Source of the DNA: Aegilops tauschii subsp. strangulata
Taxonomy: Eukaryota; Streptophyta; Magnoliopsida; Poales; Poaceae
Reading direction: 5' to 3'
Length of the DNA stretch: 64,000 nucleotides
Assembly (NCBI RefSeq): GCF_002575655.3
Contig: NC_053035.3
Span: forward strand, 377,805,792-377,869,791
The position numbers and the translations under genes were made by a program. The notes beneath the pieces were generated by a model. It worked only from the letters and a program-made list of their open reading frames with translations. It did no database searches and was not told the DNA's origin. This document shows, one piece after another, positions 1-12,164 of the stretch. The first letter of the stretch is position 1. Each line of letters opens with the position of its first letter.

Positions 1-854
1 CTCTGGGTATGGCCAGATCGAAGATCTGGTTGATGGTAAGCCGCCTACCTCTTCGTCCTTTCTTGCCATCTGCCACTTTGGCTTGTTTTCTGATTTTGGT
101 GTTCTTTTCTTCATTTCTTCTTCTTTCTTGCGCAGAGTATTTCCCTGGCTATTCTACTGCCGCCAACCAGGCCATCGAGGCCCGTCACCAAGCGCGAAGG
201 CAGGCTGGCTTTGAGATCTCGCCAACCGCCGGCCGCTCGCTGGAGGAACAGCTCCTAGCGATCCAGGCCCGCATCCAGCCGGCTCACCGACTGCTCCACC
301 GGCTTCAGCGTGCCAGGGCGCAAGTCTTGGCCGCCCTCTGGCCCGGCCAAGTGGTTCCCTGCACCCCCAGTCGAACTGCCGACTGGCTGGAGGTGGCAGT
401 CGGCCGCTTCGAAGCTTGGAAGGCCTCGGCGGCTCGCTCCGGTGCCAGGCGGGCGCTGGAGTTCGTCGAGGCCTGGTATCCCGGCCTGAGCCTGGACCAG
501 CTGGCTACCTGGCGGCAGCAAGCCGACACGGAGCTGGAGCCGGCGCGGCCGGCCATCATCCGGCGGGCTTCGGCAATCGCCGACTACACCGACACCAGCG
601 TCTTCGCCCCCGAGGTGGACGGCAACGGTGTCGCCCAGCCGGAGGAGTGGTTCGGTCTGAACCCGGCGGACGGCGAAGATTCGGCGGAGGAGATCGACTC
701 CAGCGACAAGGGTGAAGAAGAGGAGGAGGAGGGTGAAGACGCCGAGCCGGCTGGTGGAGCAGCCGGCCAGCCTCAGCCTGACCGCACCTCCAGCACCACG
801 TCGCGCGCGAGTGCGTCGCCTGCCGTGGGTGGTGATCAAGCCGAGACCCGCTAG
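1..854 (+). pseudogene. Antisense extra gene of element A, last two exons
   Basis: Bases 1-35 are the end of one exon (..GTTGATG) before a GTAAGC donor. The intron is 36-135, ending in a pyrimidine-rich stretch and CGCAG, and the last exon is 136-854. Element B has the same arrangement on its minus strand (donor after 33387, acceptor before 33288; 98-nt intron), which supports the splice sites. The product is the C-terminal part of the extra protein of Tat-type elements. A conserved segment with WKASAARSGARRAL and WYPGLSLDQLATW is followed by an acidic tail (EEEEEEGEDAE). The TAG at 852-854 sits where B reads CAG and continues for about 25 codons, so the copy is probably truncated by one C-to-T change. 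Function is unknown. Confidence 0.7.
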
Positions 855-1640
855 GCGGCCACTCCTTCAGCCGGCGAGGCCGCCTTCACCGACCAGCTCG
901 GCCTCCGCACCATGCCTTAGTCTGCCATCTTTTGTTTTCCTGTCTAGTTACTTATGGAACAATGTTTGGTTAAGTCTGCACAATTCCACCCACTGGGTGT
1001 ATTCGAACTTATGTCTGTTGCCAGCCTGTTGGGGGCTTTATGTGTATATATAACTTATGCATTTGGTCTTTCCTTGTACTTTTGCTTTTTGTCCGTCTGC
1101 TGTTTCCTTTGCCGCCCTCCCTTGGTTGCCGCCTCCCCAGTCCAACAGTTGCTCTGCAATCTGTAGCTGGAGGAGTACTGGGCCAATTTGGGGGGAGTAC
1201 TTTAGCTTTGCTGGACTAGAGCTAAGTGTTTAGGAAGCCGGCCAGCCGGCTGTTTTGACAGTCAGCAGGCATGTTTGGAGGCCGTCTCTTTGCTATATAG
1301 GTTCATTGCTCCTTAGCCATTTTTCGTGTGGGCATCCTTTCTGCCTCGCCTCTTGCTAGTCGGACAGTCGGTTCTTCGAGCTGCGACTTTCAACAAGGGA
1401 GGACTCGAGAGCCGGCACACTACTTTTCCGACTTCAGGTAGAACTTTCAATATAGCTCAAGGCGGCCAGTCCACGGGCCGACTAGTCGAACCCGGTGCCA
1501 GACAAGAATTCAAATGTAATAATACATTCATGGATATGACACTTGTCATTCATAGATAAACAAAGGCAGTCCCCGAGTACTGTTCGGGGGGCCTGTTGGT
1601 TTGCACTTAATACAAAAGGGGGGCATGATACATACTGCTT
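855..1640. other. Element A non-coding spacer between the convergent genes
   Basis: This is the tail-to-tail spacer between the end of the extra gene (plus strand) and the end of pol (minus strand). It is T-rich on the plus strand near 1000-1130 and matches the equivalent spacer 31774-32497 of element B in reverse orientation. It presumably holds both 3' UTRs. I see no coding potential. Confidence 0.6.
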
Positions 1641-4600
1641 TCAGCTGTAAAATCGTCTCAGGAGGTTTGCGTTCCATGGTCGCTCCGACTCCTTGCCGGA
1701 GTCATCTCTCTTGCGTGCTCTTGGCTTTTGCGCGTCGATCAGGTAGTAGGAGTCGTTGCCGAGTGCCTTGCTGATGACGAAGGGGCCTTCCCAAGGGGCC
1801 GAGAGCTTGTGCTGGCCGGCTGTTCGCTGGATCAGCCGGAGCACAAGGTCGCCCTCTTGGAAAGATCTTGGCTTGACCTTGCGGTTGTAGTAGCGGCGCA
1901 GCCCTTGCTGGTAGATAGCGGACCGGCTGAGTGCCAACAGCCGGCCTTCTTCCAGGAGGTCGACGCCGTCTTCTCTTGCTTCCTTGGCCTCTTCCTCCGT
2001 GTACATGGTGATCCGAGGCGAGTCGAACTCGATGTCTGTTGGGATGACAGCCTCGGCACCATACACGAGGAAGAATGGAGTGAAGCCGGTTGATTTGTTG
2101 GGTGTAGTGCGCAGACTCCAAAGGACGGCCGGCAGCTCCTCGAGCCAGCAGCCGGCCGATCGTTCCAGTGGTACAACCAGTCGGGGCTTGATGCCGGAGA
2201 GGATGAGTCCATTTGCTCGCTCGACCTGGCCGTTTGACTGCGGGTGGGCAACAGACGCTAAGTCCAGTCGGATGCCCTGCGTCGCGCAGAAACGTGCCAG
2301 TGCTCCTTTGGCGAAGTTCGTGCCGTTGTCGGTGATGATGCTGTGCGGCACGCCGTACCGAGTGGTGATGTCGGTGATGAATGTCACGGCAGTCGGCCCA
2401 TTCAGCTTCTTGATCGGCTTTGCTTCGATCCACTTTGTGAACTTGTCCACAGCGACCAGTAGATGTGTCAAGCTGCCGCGGGCTGTCTTGAAAGGGCCCA
2501 CCATGTCCAGTCCCCAGACGGCAAAAGGCCAGGTGAGGGGAATGATCTTGAGGGCAGAAGCCGGCAAGTGTTGCTTGGAACTAAAAACTTGGCATCCTCT
2601 GCAGCTCTTGACTATTTCTTTAGCATCCTCCAAGGCAGTCGGCCAGAAGAAACCGTGGCGGAAAGCCTTGGCCACGAGTGATCTGGAGGCTGCGTGGTGG
2701 CCGCATTCGCCTTGGTGGATGTCTTTGAGGATTGCCACTCCTTTTTCTGGCTCGACACAACGCTGGAAGACTCCAGTGACGCTGCGCTTCACAAGCTCTC
2801 TGTTGATTATTGTGTATGCTGCGGCTCGTCGTTGCACTAGTCTTGCTGAGATCTCATCAGCCGGCAGCTCTCTGCTGACTAGGAACTTGAGGATGGGCTG
2901 GGCCCATGACGGAGCTGTGACTTCTTCTTCTGTTAATGTGGCCACCATGACTCGGGTGGGTGGGTTGGGTGACGTTGAATTGGAGTCGGCCACCACTTCT
3001 TGTGTCGTAGCAGTCCCCGGGCCGACTGCTGCAGTCCCCGGGCCGGGTTCTGAAGTCCCCGTGCCGGGTGCGACTACGGCAGTCCCCGGGCCAGTTGTCG
3101 AAGTCCCCGTGCCGCCTGCGGGGTTTCTCCAGTCGGATCCGGCTGTATCTGGCGCAGGCGGTACGAAGATGGAATCCGACTCTGGAGACGGCTTGATGGA
3201 CGGCTTGAGGAGGCGCTGGAGGGAGACGCCAGTCGGTATGGCTTGTCGGGTGGAGCCGATCCATGCTAGGGCATCTGCTTGGTCGTTGTCGGCCCTTGGC
3301 ACGTGAAGGAACTCACACCCTTTGAAGTATCCGCTTATCTGTTGGACGAGGAATCGATAGCTCGCCATGTTCGCGTCCTTGGCATCCCAGTCGCCAGACG
3401 ATTGCTGGACCACCAAGTCCGAGTCGCCGTAGCACAAGATCCGGCGTATGCCAAGTTCTTTGGCTAGCCGGAGCCCATGTACGAGCGCCTCATACTCGGC
3501 CACGTTGTTGGAGGCGGCGAAGTGGATCTGCAGTGTGTACTTGAGCTTGTCGCCTTTGGGAGAGGTGAGGACGATGCCGGCTCCCAAGCAGGTGCGCATT
3601 TGGACCCGTCAAAGTGCATTCGCCAATGGGTAGAGTCGGGATCCGGCGGTAGGTACTGGGTCTCGGCCCAGTCGACGAGGAAGTCGGCCAATGCTTGCGG
3701 CTTGATGGCGGTGCGGGGTTGATAGAAGATTGTGTAGGGCGCCAATGCAATGGCCCATTTAGCCACCCGGCCGGATGCATCCCGGCTGCCTATGATCTCG
3801 GCGAGCGGGGCAGTGCACACGACCGTGATGGGGTGCTCTTGGAAGTAGGGCTTCAGTTTCTTGGCAGCGAAGTACACCCCATAGCACATCTTCTGGTAGT
3901 GCGGGTAGTTTTGCTTTGAGCTGTATAGTACTTCGCTGAGATAGTACACCAGCCTCTGGACTAGCTAGGCTCGGCCTTCCTCCGGGCGCTGGACCACAAC
4001 AACAGTGCTGACGACTCGGCTAGTCGCGGCGATGTAGAGGAGCATGGGCTCCTTCTCAGTCGGCGCTGCCAGGACAGGCGGAGTGGTCAACATTTTCTTC
4101 AACTCATGGAAGGCTTGGTCGGCTTGATCATTCCACTCGAAGTGAGTGGACTTCTTCATGAGTCGGTATAAGGGGAGAGCCTTCTCTCCTAGTCGGCTGA
4201 TAAAACGATTCAGGGAGGCTAAGCAGCCAGTGAACTTCTGCACATCTCGCAGCTTGGTGGGAATCTCCATCCTCTCGATGGCCTTGATCTTGACGGGGTT
4301 GCATTCGATGCCGCGTTCGGAGACCAGGAAACCTAGCAACTGGCCGGTTGGCACTCCGAACACGCACTTCTCAGGGTTGTGGTTGATTTGGAATCGGCGC
4401 AAGTTGGCGAATGTTTCTTTCAGGTCTTCCAGCAAGGTACCGCGCTTCTCTGTCTTCACCACAATGTCGTCTACATAGACGTGGGCATTTCTGCCGAGTT
4501 GTTTCAAGAGGCATTTCTGCATGCAACGCTGAAAAGTGGCACCGACATTCCTCAGGCCGAATGTCATAGTCAGGTAGCAGAAAGCTCCAAAGGGTGTGAT

Positions 4601-5058
4601 GAAGGCAGTTTTCAGGCGGTCAGCTGGGTCCAACTTGATCTGATGGTACCCTGAGTACGCATCCAAAAAACTTTACAGCTCGCATCCGGCTGTGGAGTCT
4701 ATCACTTGGTCAATCCGTGCAGAGCAAACGGATCCTTTGGGCAGGCCTTGTTCAAACTGGTGTAGTCTATACACATTCGCCACTTGTTATTCTTCTTCAG
4801 AACCAGAACTGGGTTGGCAAGCCATTCTGGAAAGAACACTTCCATGATAAAGCCAGCGGCAAGGAGCCGGGCTATCTCTTCTCCCACGATTCTTCGCTTC
4901 TCTTCAGACAGTCGGCGGAGGGGTTGCTTGACCAGCTTCGCGTCGGCTCGGACATGTAATTTGTGCTCGGCGACATCCTTCGGGACACCCGGCATGTCCT
5001 TCGGGGACCATGCAAAGATGTCTTGATTCTCACGGAGGAAGTCGACGAGCTCGCCTTC
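1641..5058 (-). pseudogene. Element A pol: RT, RNase H and integrase, broken
   Basis: Read on the minus strand, the RT begins near 5058 (AEHKLHVRADAK.. then GFIMEVFFPEWLANPV). It continues through LDAYSGYHQIKLDPADR to the YVDDIVVK catalytic loop and the thumb (KIKAIERMEIPTKLRDVQ). RNase H (GDSDLVVQQSSGDWDAKDANM) follows, then a Gly/Pro/Thr-rich linker. The integrase has an HHCC finger (HQGECGHHAAS..CRGCQVF), D-D-E residues (GLDMVGPF, TDNGTNF, NGQVERANG) and a C-terminal domain ending at 1641. Breaks include a stop around 4667 (a TTG codon in B reads TAA here), another at 3965, and frame changes near 3950 and 3600. Compared with B it is nearly collinear. Confidence 0.85.
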
Positions 5059-8030
5059 CTATTTACAGTCCAAGTTCGCCCCAATAACAGCGAACCTCTC
5101 CGGGTTCTCCGGGTCCAGGGGTATCTTCTTTGTCTCTTTGGCAGGCTGGAAGGAGCCCTGCGCATCACAATCCTTGGGGTTGGGGGACAGGGCCAGCTGC
5201 TTGCCAGCCATGGCCACAACCCGTTCCAACATCTTCTTCTCTTCTGCCACCACGAGGGACTAGGCCAGCCGGCTGCTGGCCATGGCGCACTCGATGGACT
5301 TCTTGTAATCGCCGGCTACCGTGATGATCCCCTTCGAGCTCGGCATCTTCATCTTCAGGTAGGCGTAGTGGGGCACAGCCATGAACTTGGCCAGAGCAGG
5401 TCGGCCAAGCAGTGCATGATAGGGGCTCTCCAAATCCACTACCTCGAACCATATTGCTTCTCGGCGAAAATGATCTTTGTCTCCGAAGAGAACATCCATT
5501 TTGATCTTGCTGATTGGGGAGCAAGACAGGCCGGGGGACGATACCATGGAAGACGGTACGGCTCGGCATGAGCTGCTTCGCTTTGATGTTCAGCTTTTCC
5601 ATGGTATCGCGGTACAGTATGTTGATACTGCTTCCGCCATCTATCAGGACGCGGGAAAATCTGGCAGCTCGCCTCTCTGTCGCGAGGGTGACGTCCAAGA
5701 CCATTGCATAGGAGCCAGGCGAAGGCATCACCTCTGGGTGGTCGGCCTGGCTCCAGCTGATCGGCTTCTCCGACCAGTGCATGAACTTGGGGGTGCTGGA
5801 GGCGACTGCATTCACTTCTTGATGCTGTCGGCGTCGGCTGCGCTTGTCGTCGGCTTGACTGGTGAAGACGATGTAGGCGGCATGCTCTTCGGGGAATTCG
5901 TCTTGGATGGCGCCGACTGCCGGCCGGGCCGCCGGCTGCTGGGGGGCTGGAGGCGGCGGGCCGGGAGGCGGACGCGGCAACATCCCCTCGCCCTTGGTGA
6001 TGCGGGTGAGCCAATGGCATTTCCGGGTTGTGTGGTTGGACGGCTTCGCGCCGCTGTGGAATTTGCGGGGGGGCATCAAGAGCCTGTTCGTAGGAGAAGG
6101 CCGGCTGCCAAGGCGGCCGGCCGCTCTTCTTCTTGGGAGCGGGCCGTTCTTCGGGCTGCTCATCTTCAACGGTGGCCACCTGCCGACTGGAGGAAGTCGG
6201 CATGGGGGCCTTGCGCTTGTGGTCGTTCTGGTAGGGGCGCCGATTAGGGTCGCCAGCCGGCGTCTTGGGAGCCGGAGCAATCACCTTCCCCGAGGCGTCT
6301 ACTCGGAGTTCGGTCTTCATTGAGGAGTCGGCGGTGGCGTACTTGTCAGCGATGACCAGTAACTCGTCGAGGGTAGCCGGCTCGTCGCAGAGGAGTCGGT
6401 GCTTGAGGAGGGTGCCCTCTCGGCACCCGGCGGTGAAGTACTCGATGGCCTGGACCTCGTGCACTCCCTCACAGGAGTTGCGGAGCTCGGCCCACCGCGT
6501 GAGGTAGTCGCGCGTCGACTCGTTGGGCCCCTGGACGCAGAGGGAAAGCTGGCGAGGCTTGGGAGGCCGCTTGTAGGTGCTAGTGAAGTTGCGGACAAAG
6601 ACTTCTGTGAAGTCCAACCAACTGTTGATGTTGTAGGGCTTGAGGCTGTTGAGCCATGTACGCGCCGTGCCTTGCAGCATGAGGGGGACGTACTTCACGG
6701 CGACGCGCCGATTGCCGTTGGCTATGCTGACGGCCGTGGAGTAGTTGATGAGCCAATCTTCCGGCTTCACTGAGCCGTTGTACTTGGGCGTGTCTCTGGG
6801 GAGCGAGAACCCTTTGGGGAAGGGCTCGTCGCGGATGCGGGGGCCAAAGCATGGCAGGCCGACATCGTCTTCTTCTTCTAACGCCAAGGATCGAGCAAGG
6901 CGGTCGATCCTGTGGCGGGCGTCGTTCTCGCCGGCTCCTTCTCGGCGGCCGAGTCGGTCGCCAAGAGTCGGGTGTGTGATAGGCGGCGGAGTGAGGCGTC
7001 TTTCTCTTCGAGGCGGGGGAGGAGGCAGATTTCCTTGGTGCTCTACTGCCCGAGGGCGGCCCTCCGCGTCGCACTCGATGGTGATGCGAGTCTGGCTGCG
7101 GCTGGCAGCCGGCTCCTTGTCTTTCTTCTGGCGCGCGCCGCTCGCAGTCGGCGAACGGGACGTCGCGGCGTGCTCCCGGCGCGGGGGATGACTATCAGCA
7201 CGGGCGCCGGCTTCGTGCCGTTCTGCAGCCGCGTCGATCAGCTGCTGGATCCATCTCGTCATGTAAGGGAGCTCATCAGCTCCCAGCCCATTGAGCTCTT
7301 CTGCGGCCGCCTGGGCGGCTCGCAAATTCTCGAGCGGGGTGGCGTAGACGGGGCGATCTTCCCCCAGCATGCTGGCGACGGCCGCGCCGCGCTTCTGGAC
7401 GAAGCCGGCTCGGATTGGGCCGCTAGGAGGCGGCGCGGTCAACTTCGCGCTGGTGGGCCTCGGTGAGGCGTCTCATGGAGGCTATCTTCTGGCCCTCCGC
7501 GATGAGGCCGAGGCGGCGTGCCTCCAGGGTCTCGGCATCGGCCGGGATGGGGACGGAGAGGTCGTGCATCGCCGCTTGCAGGGCGTCGTGGGCGTTCTCG
7601 CCCGAGTTGGCGACGTGGCTGATGACCAGCACTTCGGTGACAGCGCTGCTGCCGCTGTCAGCTTGAGGGAGGGGGTCGTCGAAGACCACCACCTCGGAGG
7701 GGTAGGCATCAAGCGATGCGGTGTCGGAGTCGACAAGCATCGGGTCGGTGGAGCCGACCGACTCCACATCTGTAGCAGGCTCGCTGGAGACATGAAGCTG
7801 GTCGAGGAGGCTGACGAGGCGGCTCTCGGGGTAGTCCGTGCCTGCGTCGGACGCAGGCTCGTCGGAGATGCGAGTCTCGCCGAGCAGATCGGTGAGGCAG
7901 CTCGCTGCGCAGGCGTCGTCGACGCCTTGCAGCGCGTCGTGGAAAACGCCATCGGGCGCAGCAGGCTGGCTGCGCTCGCGGGGGAGGAAGAGGGTTCCCG
8001 TCCAGAACAGGTCTCCGGACGACGGTGCAC
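5059..8030 (-). pseudogene. Element A gag-protease, frameshifted
   Basis: The N-terminal Gag segment (HDALQAAMHDLSVPIPADAE) runs to about 7423. There a short deletion relative to element B shifts the frame, and the rest resumes at 7442. The Retrotrans_gag domain is clear (GTARTWLNSLKPYNINSWLDF, FTAGCREGTLLKHRLL) at about 6400-6780. A further frame change lies near 6080-6100. The aspartic protease active site is VLIDGGSSINILY at about 5620-5660. The frame ends at a TAG (5059-5061, ..LDCK*EGELVDF) before RT, and element B has a stop at exactly the same codon. No convincing ATG start is visible at the Gag N-terminus, and the left limit given is approximate. Confidence 0.8.
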
Positions 8031-8032
8031 CT

Positions 8033-8051
8033 GGCCCCACGGTGGGCGCCA
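8033..8051 (-). other. Element A primer-binding site
   Basis: On the minus strand the sequence TGGCGCCCACCGTGGGGCC starts two bases inside the 5' LTR end. This is the expected position of the tRNA primer-binding site, and the sequence is identical in element B (25342-25360). The first seven bases fit a tRNA ending in GGCGCCA. The exact tRNA was not identified. Confidence 0.65.
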
Positions 8052-8053
8052 AA

Positions 8054-9228
8054 TGTCGGGTGGTTGGTGCGACATATGCCAACGGATGGCTTATCATTGT
8101 GGGTGCCAATAAAACATCGCCGGTGCCTGGAAACGGGATGAGGCGAAGACATGCACGCCGGCGGATCTTACCCAGGTTCGGGGCTCTCCAAGGAGATAGC
8201 ACCCCTAGTCCTGCTCTGCGGGGTCTCCGCATGATCACTAGATCAGGAAAGGTAGCTACAATCGCTCCTAGAGCTGTTTTGGGGTTCAAGGGAGAAGAAG
8301 AACAAGGCTAGCTCTAACTTCTCTCTATCTATGGTGTGTGTGCTATGCTTAGAAGCCAACCCTTTGCATGGGTGCTCCGGGGGATTTATATAGGCCTACC
8401 CCCGGGGGTACAATGGTAATCCGGCTGGGCACTGGTCCCAGCCGTCAGTGTCTACGCTCGCCGGCTTCTCCGCCGGCTGTTGGGTCCCGCCGACTGGTGG
8501 GCCCCGCCGGCTGCCGGCTCCTTGGTCGACAGGCCGGCCCCACCGCCTAGGGTCTTGTCGGCGGCTGCTTACTGTAGCCTCGCCTCTGATGACGAGGGCT
8601 TGGTCGAGGTAAGCGTGGCTACAGTGGGCCGTCTCGGGGGCTCTCACTGTAGCCTTACCTCGTCTTGTCTCCTTAATGGGGCTCCTGCTTCGAGGAAGGG
8701 AGTAGCCGGCTTCTGGGGGCCGGCTACGCCCTTGGCCGACCGGGAAAGGCCGGGCCGCCTTCGCGCCTCTCTCTGGCTGAAGGGGCCCGCCGCCCGTGGG
8801 CCGTACGGGGGTCTGTCGTGGATGACGTTGAGGCTAGCATGGCTACAGTGCCGAGCCGCATGGGAGACGGCTGTCCCGTACGACCTCCTGTAGCCACGCC
8901 CGCCTCGGGCTTCGGGGGTAGTGGGCCGCACTGTGGCCTCACCCCGTCTTGTCTCCGTTATGTGGGAGTAGCTTTGGTGGTTGTGGTCTCGGCCGGCTTC
9001 TTGGAGTCGGCGCTCTTTGAGGCCGGCTTCTTGGAGTCGGCCACCCCGCGGCTGTCTTGGGGAGGGAGGTCGCTTGAGGCTGGGCCGCCTTCCGTGAGTC
9101 GGCTTCGGAGGTAGCCGGCCAGGGAAGGGGGTCCAACGTTTGGAGCGTTGGGAGGCCCAAAGGCCTGATAATTTTTCTGAAGAGCCAAGGGTAGTCGGCT
9201 AGGCTACCCGTGGCCATTTACTCCGACA
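8054..9228 (-). repeat. Element A 5' LTR
   Basis: The LTR is 1175 bp with TGTCGG..CCGACA ends, and it is homologous to the LTRs of element B in reverse orientation. A TATA box reads TATATAAA on the minus strand (complement of 8385-8392). Near 8990-9050 it carries two copies of a 30-bp minisatellite unit (GCCGACTCCAAGAAGCCGGC core on the minus strand); element B LTRs have three. Confidence 0.9.
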
Positions 9229-10412
9229 AATTGTATATGATGCAGCCGGAAGGTTTTGTCGATCCTAAGAATGCTAACAAAGTATGCATGCTCCAGCGCT
9301 CAATCTATGGGCTGGTGCAAGCATCTCGGAGTTGGAACATTCGCTTTGATGAGATGATCAAAGCGTTTGGGTTTACACAGACTTATGGAGAAGCCTGTGT
9401 TTACAAGAAAGTGAGTTGGAGCTCTGTAGCATTTCTCTTATTGTATGTGGATGACATACTATTGATGGGAAATGATATAGAATTCTTGGAAAGTATAAAG
9501 GCCTACTTGAATAAGAGTTTTTCAATGAAGGACCTTGGAGAAGCTGCTTATATATTAGGCATCAAGATCTATAGAGATAGATCAAGACGCCTCATTGGTC
9601 TTTCACAGAGTACGTACCTTGACAAGATATTGAAGAAGTTCAATATGGATCAGTCCAAGAAGGGATTCTTGCCTGTATTGCAAGGTGTGCAATTGATCAT
9701 GGCTCAATGCCCGACCACGGTAGAAGATAGAGAAAAGATGAGTGTCATCCCCTATGCCTCGGCCATAGGGTCTATTATGTATGCCATGCTGTGTACCAGA
9801 CCTGATGTAAACCTTGCCGTGAGTTTGGTAGGAAGGTACCAAAGTAATCCGGGCATGGAACACTGGACAGCGGTCAAGAATATCCTGAAGTACCTGAAGA
9901 GGACTAAGGATATGTTTCTCGTTTATGGAGGTGACGAAGAGCTCGTCGTAAAGGGTTACGTCGACGCTAGCTTCGACACAGATCTGGATGACTCGAAGTC
10001 ACAAACCGGATACGTGTATATTTTGAATGGAGGAGCAGTAAGCTGGTGCAGTTGCAAGCAAAGCGTCGTGGCGGGATCTACATGTGAAGCGGAGTACATG
10101 GCAGCCTCGGAGGCAGCACAGGAAGCAGTCTGGATGAAGGAGTTCATTACCGACCTAGGGGTGATTCCCAATGCGTCGGGCCCGATGACTCTCTTCTGTG
10201 ACAACACTGGAGCTATTGCCCTTGCGAAGGAGCCCAGGTTTCACAGGAAGACGAGGCATATCAAGCGTCGCTTCAACTCCATTCGTGAAAGTGTTCAAAA
10301 TGGAGACATAGATATTTGTAAAGTACATACGGACCTGAATGTAGCAGATCCGTTGACTAAACCTCTCCCTAGAGCAAAACATGATCAACACCAGGACGCA
10401 ATGGGTGTTTGA
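9229..10412 (+). pseudogene. Copia RT and RNase H, 5'-truncated
   Basis: The open frame begins inside the LTR of element A but becomes copia protein at 9229 (LYMMQPEGFVDPK). The RT segment includes CMLQRSIYGLVQASRSW and the catalytic LLLYVDDILLMGND. The connection domain and RNase H follow (DASFDTDLDDSKSQTGYVYI, CEAEYMAASEAAQEAVWM, FCDNTGAI, RHIKRRFNSIRE, ADPLTKPL), ending at TGA 10410-10412. The frame is open throughout, but Gag, protease, integrase and the start of RT are absent, so the gene is a fragment split by element A. Copia order (integrase before RT) means the missing part lies left of A. Confidence 0.9.
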
Positions 10413-10459
10413 TTCATCACAATGTAACTAGATTATTGACTCTAGTGCAAGTGGGAGAC

Positions 10460-12164
10460 TGTTGGAAATATGCCCTAGAGGCAATAATAAATGGTTATTA
10501 TTATATTTCTTTGTTCATGGTAATTGTCCATTGTTCATGCTATAATTGTGTTATCCGGAAATTGTAATGCATGTGTGAATACATATACCACAACGTGTCC
10601 CTAATAAGCCTCTAGTTGACTAGCTCGTTGATCAACAGATAGTCATGGTTTCCTGACTATGGACATTGGATGTCATTGATAACGGGATCACATCATTAGG
10701 AGAATGATGTGATGGACAAGACCCAATCCTAAGCATAGCTCAAAGATCGTGTAGTTCGTTTGCTAGAGCTTTTCCAATGTCAAGTATCTTCTCCTTAGAC
10801 CATGAGATCGTGCAACTCCCGGATACCGTAGGAGTACTTTGGGTGTGCCAAACGTCACAACGTAACTGGGTGACTATAAAGGTACACTACGGGTATCTCC
10901 GAAAGTGTCTGTTGGGTTGGCACGGATCGAGACTGGGATTTGTCACTCCGTATGACGGAGAGGTATCTCTGGGCCCACTCGGTAATGCGTCATCATAATG
11001 AGCTCAATGTGACTAAGGAGTTAGTCACGGGATCATGCATTGCGGTACGAGTAAAGAGACTTGCCGGTAACGAGATTGAACAAGGTATTGGGATAGCGAC
11101 GATCGAATCTCGGGCAAGTAACATACCGATTGACAAAGGGAATTGTATACGGGATTGATTGAATCCTCGACATCGTGGTTCATCCGATGAGATCATCGTG
11201 GAACATGTGGGAGCCAACATGGGTATCCAGATCCCGCTGTTGGTTATTGACCGGAGAGGCGTCTCGGTCATGTCTGCATGTCTCCCGAACCCGTAGGGTC
11301 TACACACTTAAGGTTCGGTGACGCTAGGGTTGTAGAGATATGAGTATGCGGAAACCCGAAAGTTGTTCGGAGTCCCGGATGAGATCCCGAACGTCACGAG
11401 GAGTTCCGGAATGGTCCGGAGGTGAAGAATTATATATAGGAAGTCCAGTTTCGGCCACCGGGAAAGTTTCGGGGGTTATCGGTATTGTAGCGGGACCACC
11501 GGAAGGGTCCCGGGGGTCCACCGGGTGGGGCCACCTATCCCGGAGGGCCCCATGGGCTGAAGTGGGAAGGGAACCAGCCCTTAGTGGGATGGGGCGCCCC
11601 CCATGGGCCTCCCCCCTGCGCCTAGGGTTGGAAACCCTAGGGTGGGCGGGCGCCCCACTTGACTTGGGGGGGAAGTTTCCCCCCTTGGCCGCCGCCCCCC
11701 ATAGATGGGTTCCTGGCCGGCGCCCCCCTCCTAGGGGGCCTATATAAAGGGGGGAGGGAGGGCAGCAATACTACAGCCTTTGGCGCCTCCCTCCTCCCCT
11801 GCAACACCTCTCCCTCTCGCAGAAGCTCGGCGAAGCCCTGCCGAGATCCCGCTACATCCACCACCACGCCGTCGTGCTGCTGGATCTCCATCAACCTCTC
11901 CTTCCCCCTTGCTGTATCAAGAAGGAGGAGACGTCGCTGCTCCGTACGTGTGTTGAACGCGGAGGTGCCGTCCGTTCGGCACTCGGTCATCGGTGATTTG
12001 GATCACGGCGAGTACGACTCCATCAACCTCGTTCATTGGAACGCTTCCGCTCGCGATCTACAAGGGTATGTAGATGCACTCCTTTCCCCTCGTTGCTAGT
12101 ATACTCCATAGATGGATCTTGGTGATGCGTAGAAAATTTTAAAATTCTGCTACGATCCCCAACA
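10460..12164 (+). repeat. Copia element E 3' LTR (Angela/BARE/WIS type)
   Basis: This LTR of about 1705 bp starts TGTTGGAAATATGCCCTAGA and ends GATCCCCAACA. It is preceded by a polypurine tract (AAGTGGGAGAC, 10449-10459). A TATA box (TATATAAA) lies at 11741-11748, followed by a C-rich leader and the R/U5 region. The long LTR and its ends are characteristic of the most abundant wheat copia group. No gene is encoded in it. Confidence 0.9.

Larger units (their letters stand above)
1..9228 (-). mobile_element. Element A: Ty3/gypsy (Tat/Retand-type) LTR retrotransposon, cut by window edge
   Basis: This element reads on the minus strand. Its 5' LTR lies at 8054-9228, followed leftwards by a primer-binding site, gag, protease, RT, RNase H and integrase, and then a gene on the opposite strand (1-854). 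The other LTR lies beyond the left edge. It is the same family as element B (24156-38082), with matching LTR termini (TGTCGG..CCGACA), PBS and proteins. It is inserted in the RT gene of copia element E: the copia frame resumes directly after the LTR, and AATTG at 9229-9233 should be one copy of the target duplication. Several frameshifts and stops show that it is non-functional. The family name was not verified. Confidence 0.9.
9229..12164 (+). mobile_element. Element E: Ty1/copia retrotransposon, 3' part
   Basis: This is the 3' end of a copia element of the Angela/BARE/WIS type. It holds RT, RNase H, a purine-rich tract and a full 3' LTR. Its 5' part was separated by the insertion of element A and must lie left of the window beyond A. 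The base run TGCAG directly after the LTR (12165-12169) should be one copy of its target duplication. The subfamily is judged from the recognisable LTR start and was not checked. Confidence 0.9.

Noticed and set aside
255..839. Open frame on the minus strand opposite the extra gene of element A
   Set aside because: It is a GC-rich shadow of the plus-strand exon 136-854, which has a homologue in element B.
1984..3306. A 440-codon plus-strand open frame
   Set aside because: It is the antisense shadow of the element A RNase H and integrase region; its composition follows the real gene and it has no recognisable domain.
8300..9190. Open frames within the LTRs of elements A and B (60-230 codons)
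   Set aside because: They lie in LTR sequence, overlap the TATA box and minisatellite, and are not consistently open between LTR copies.
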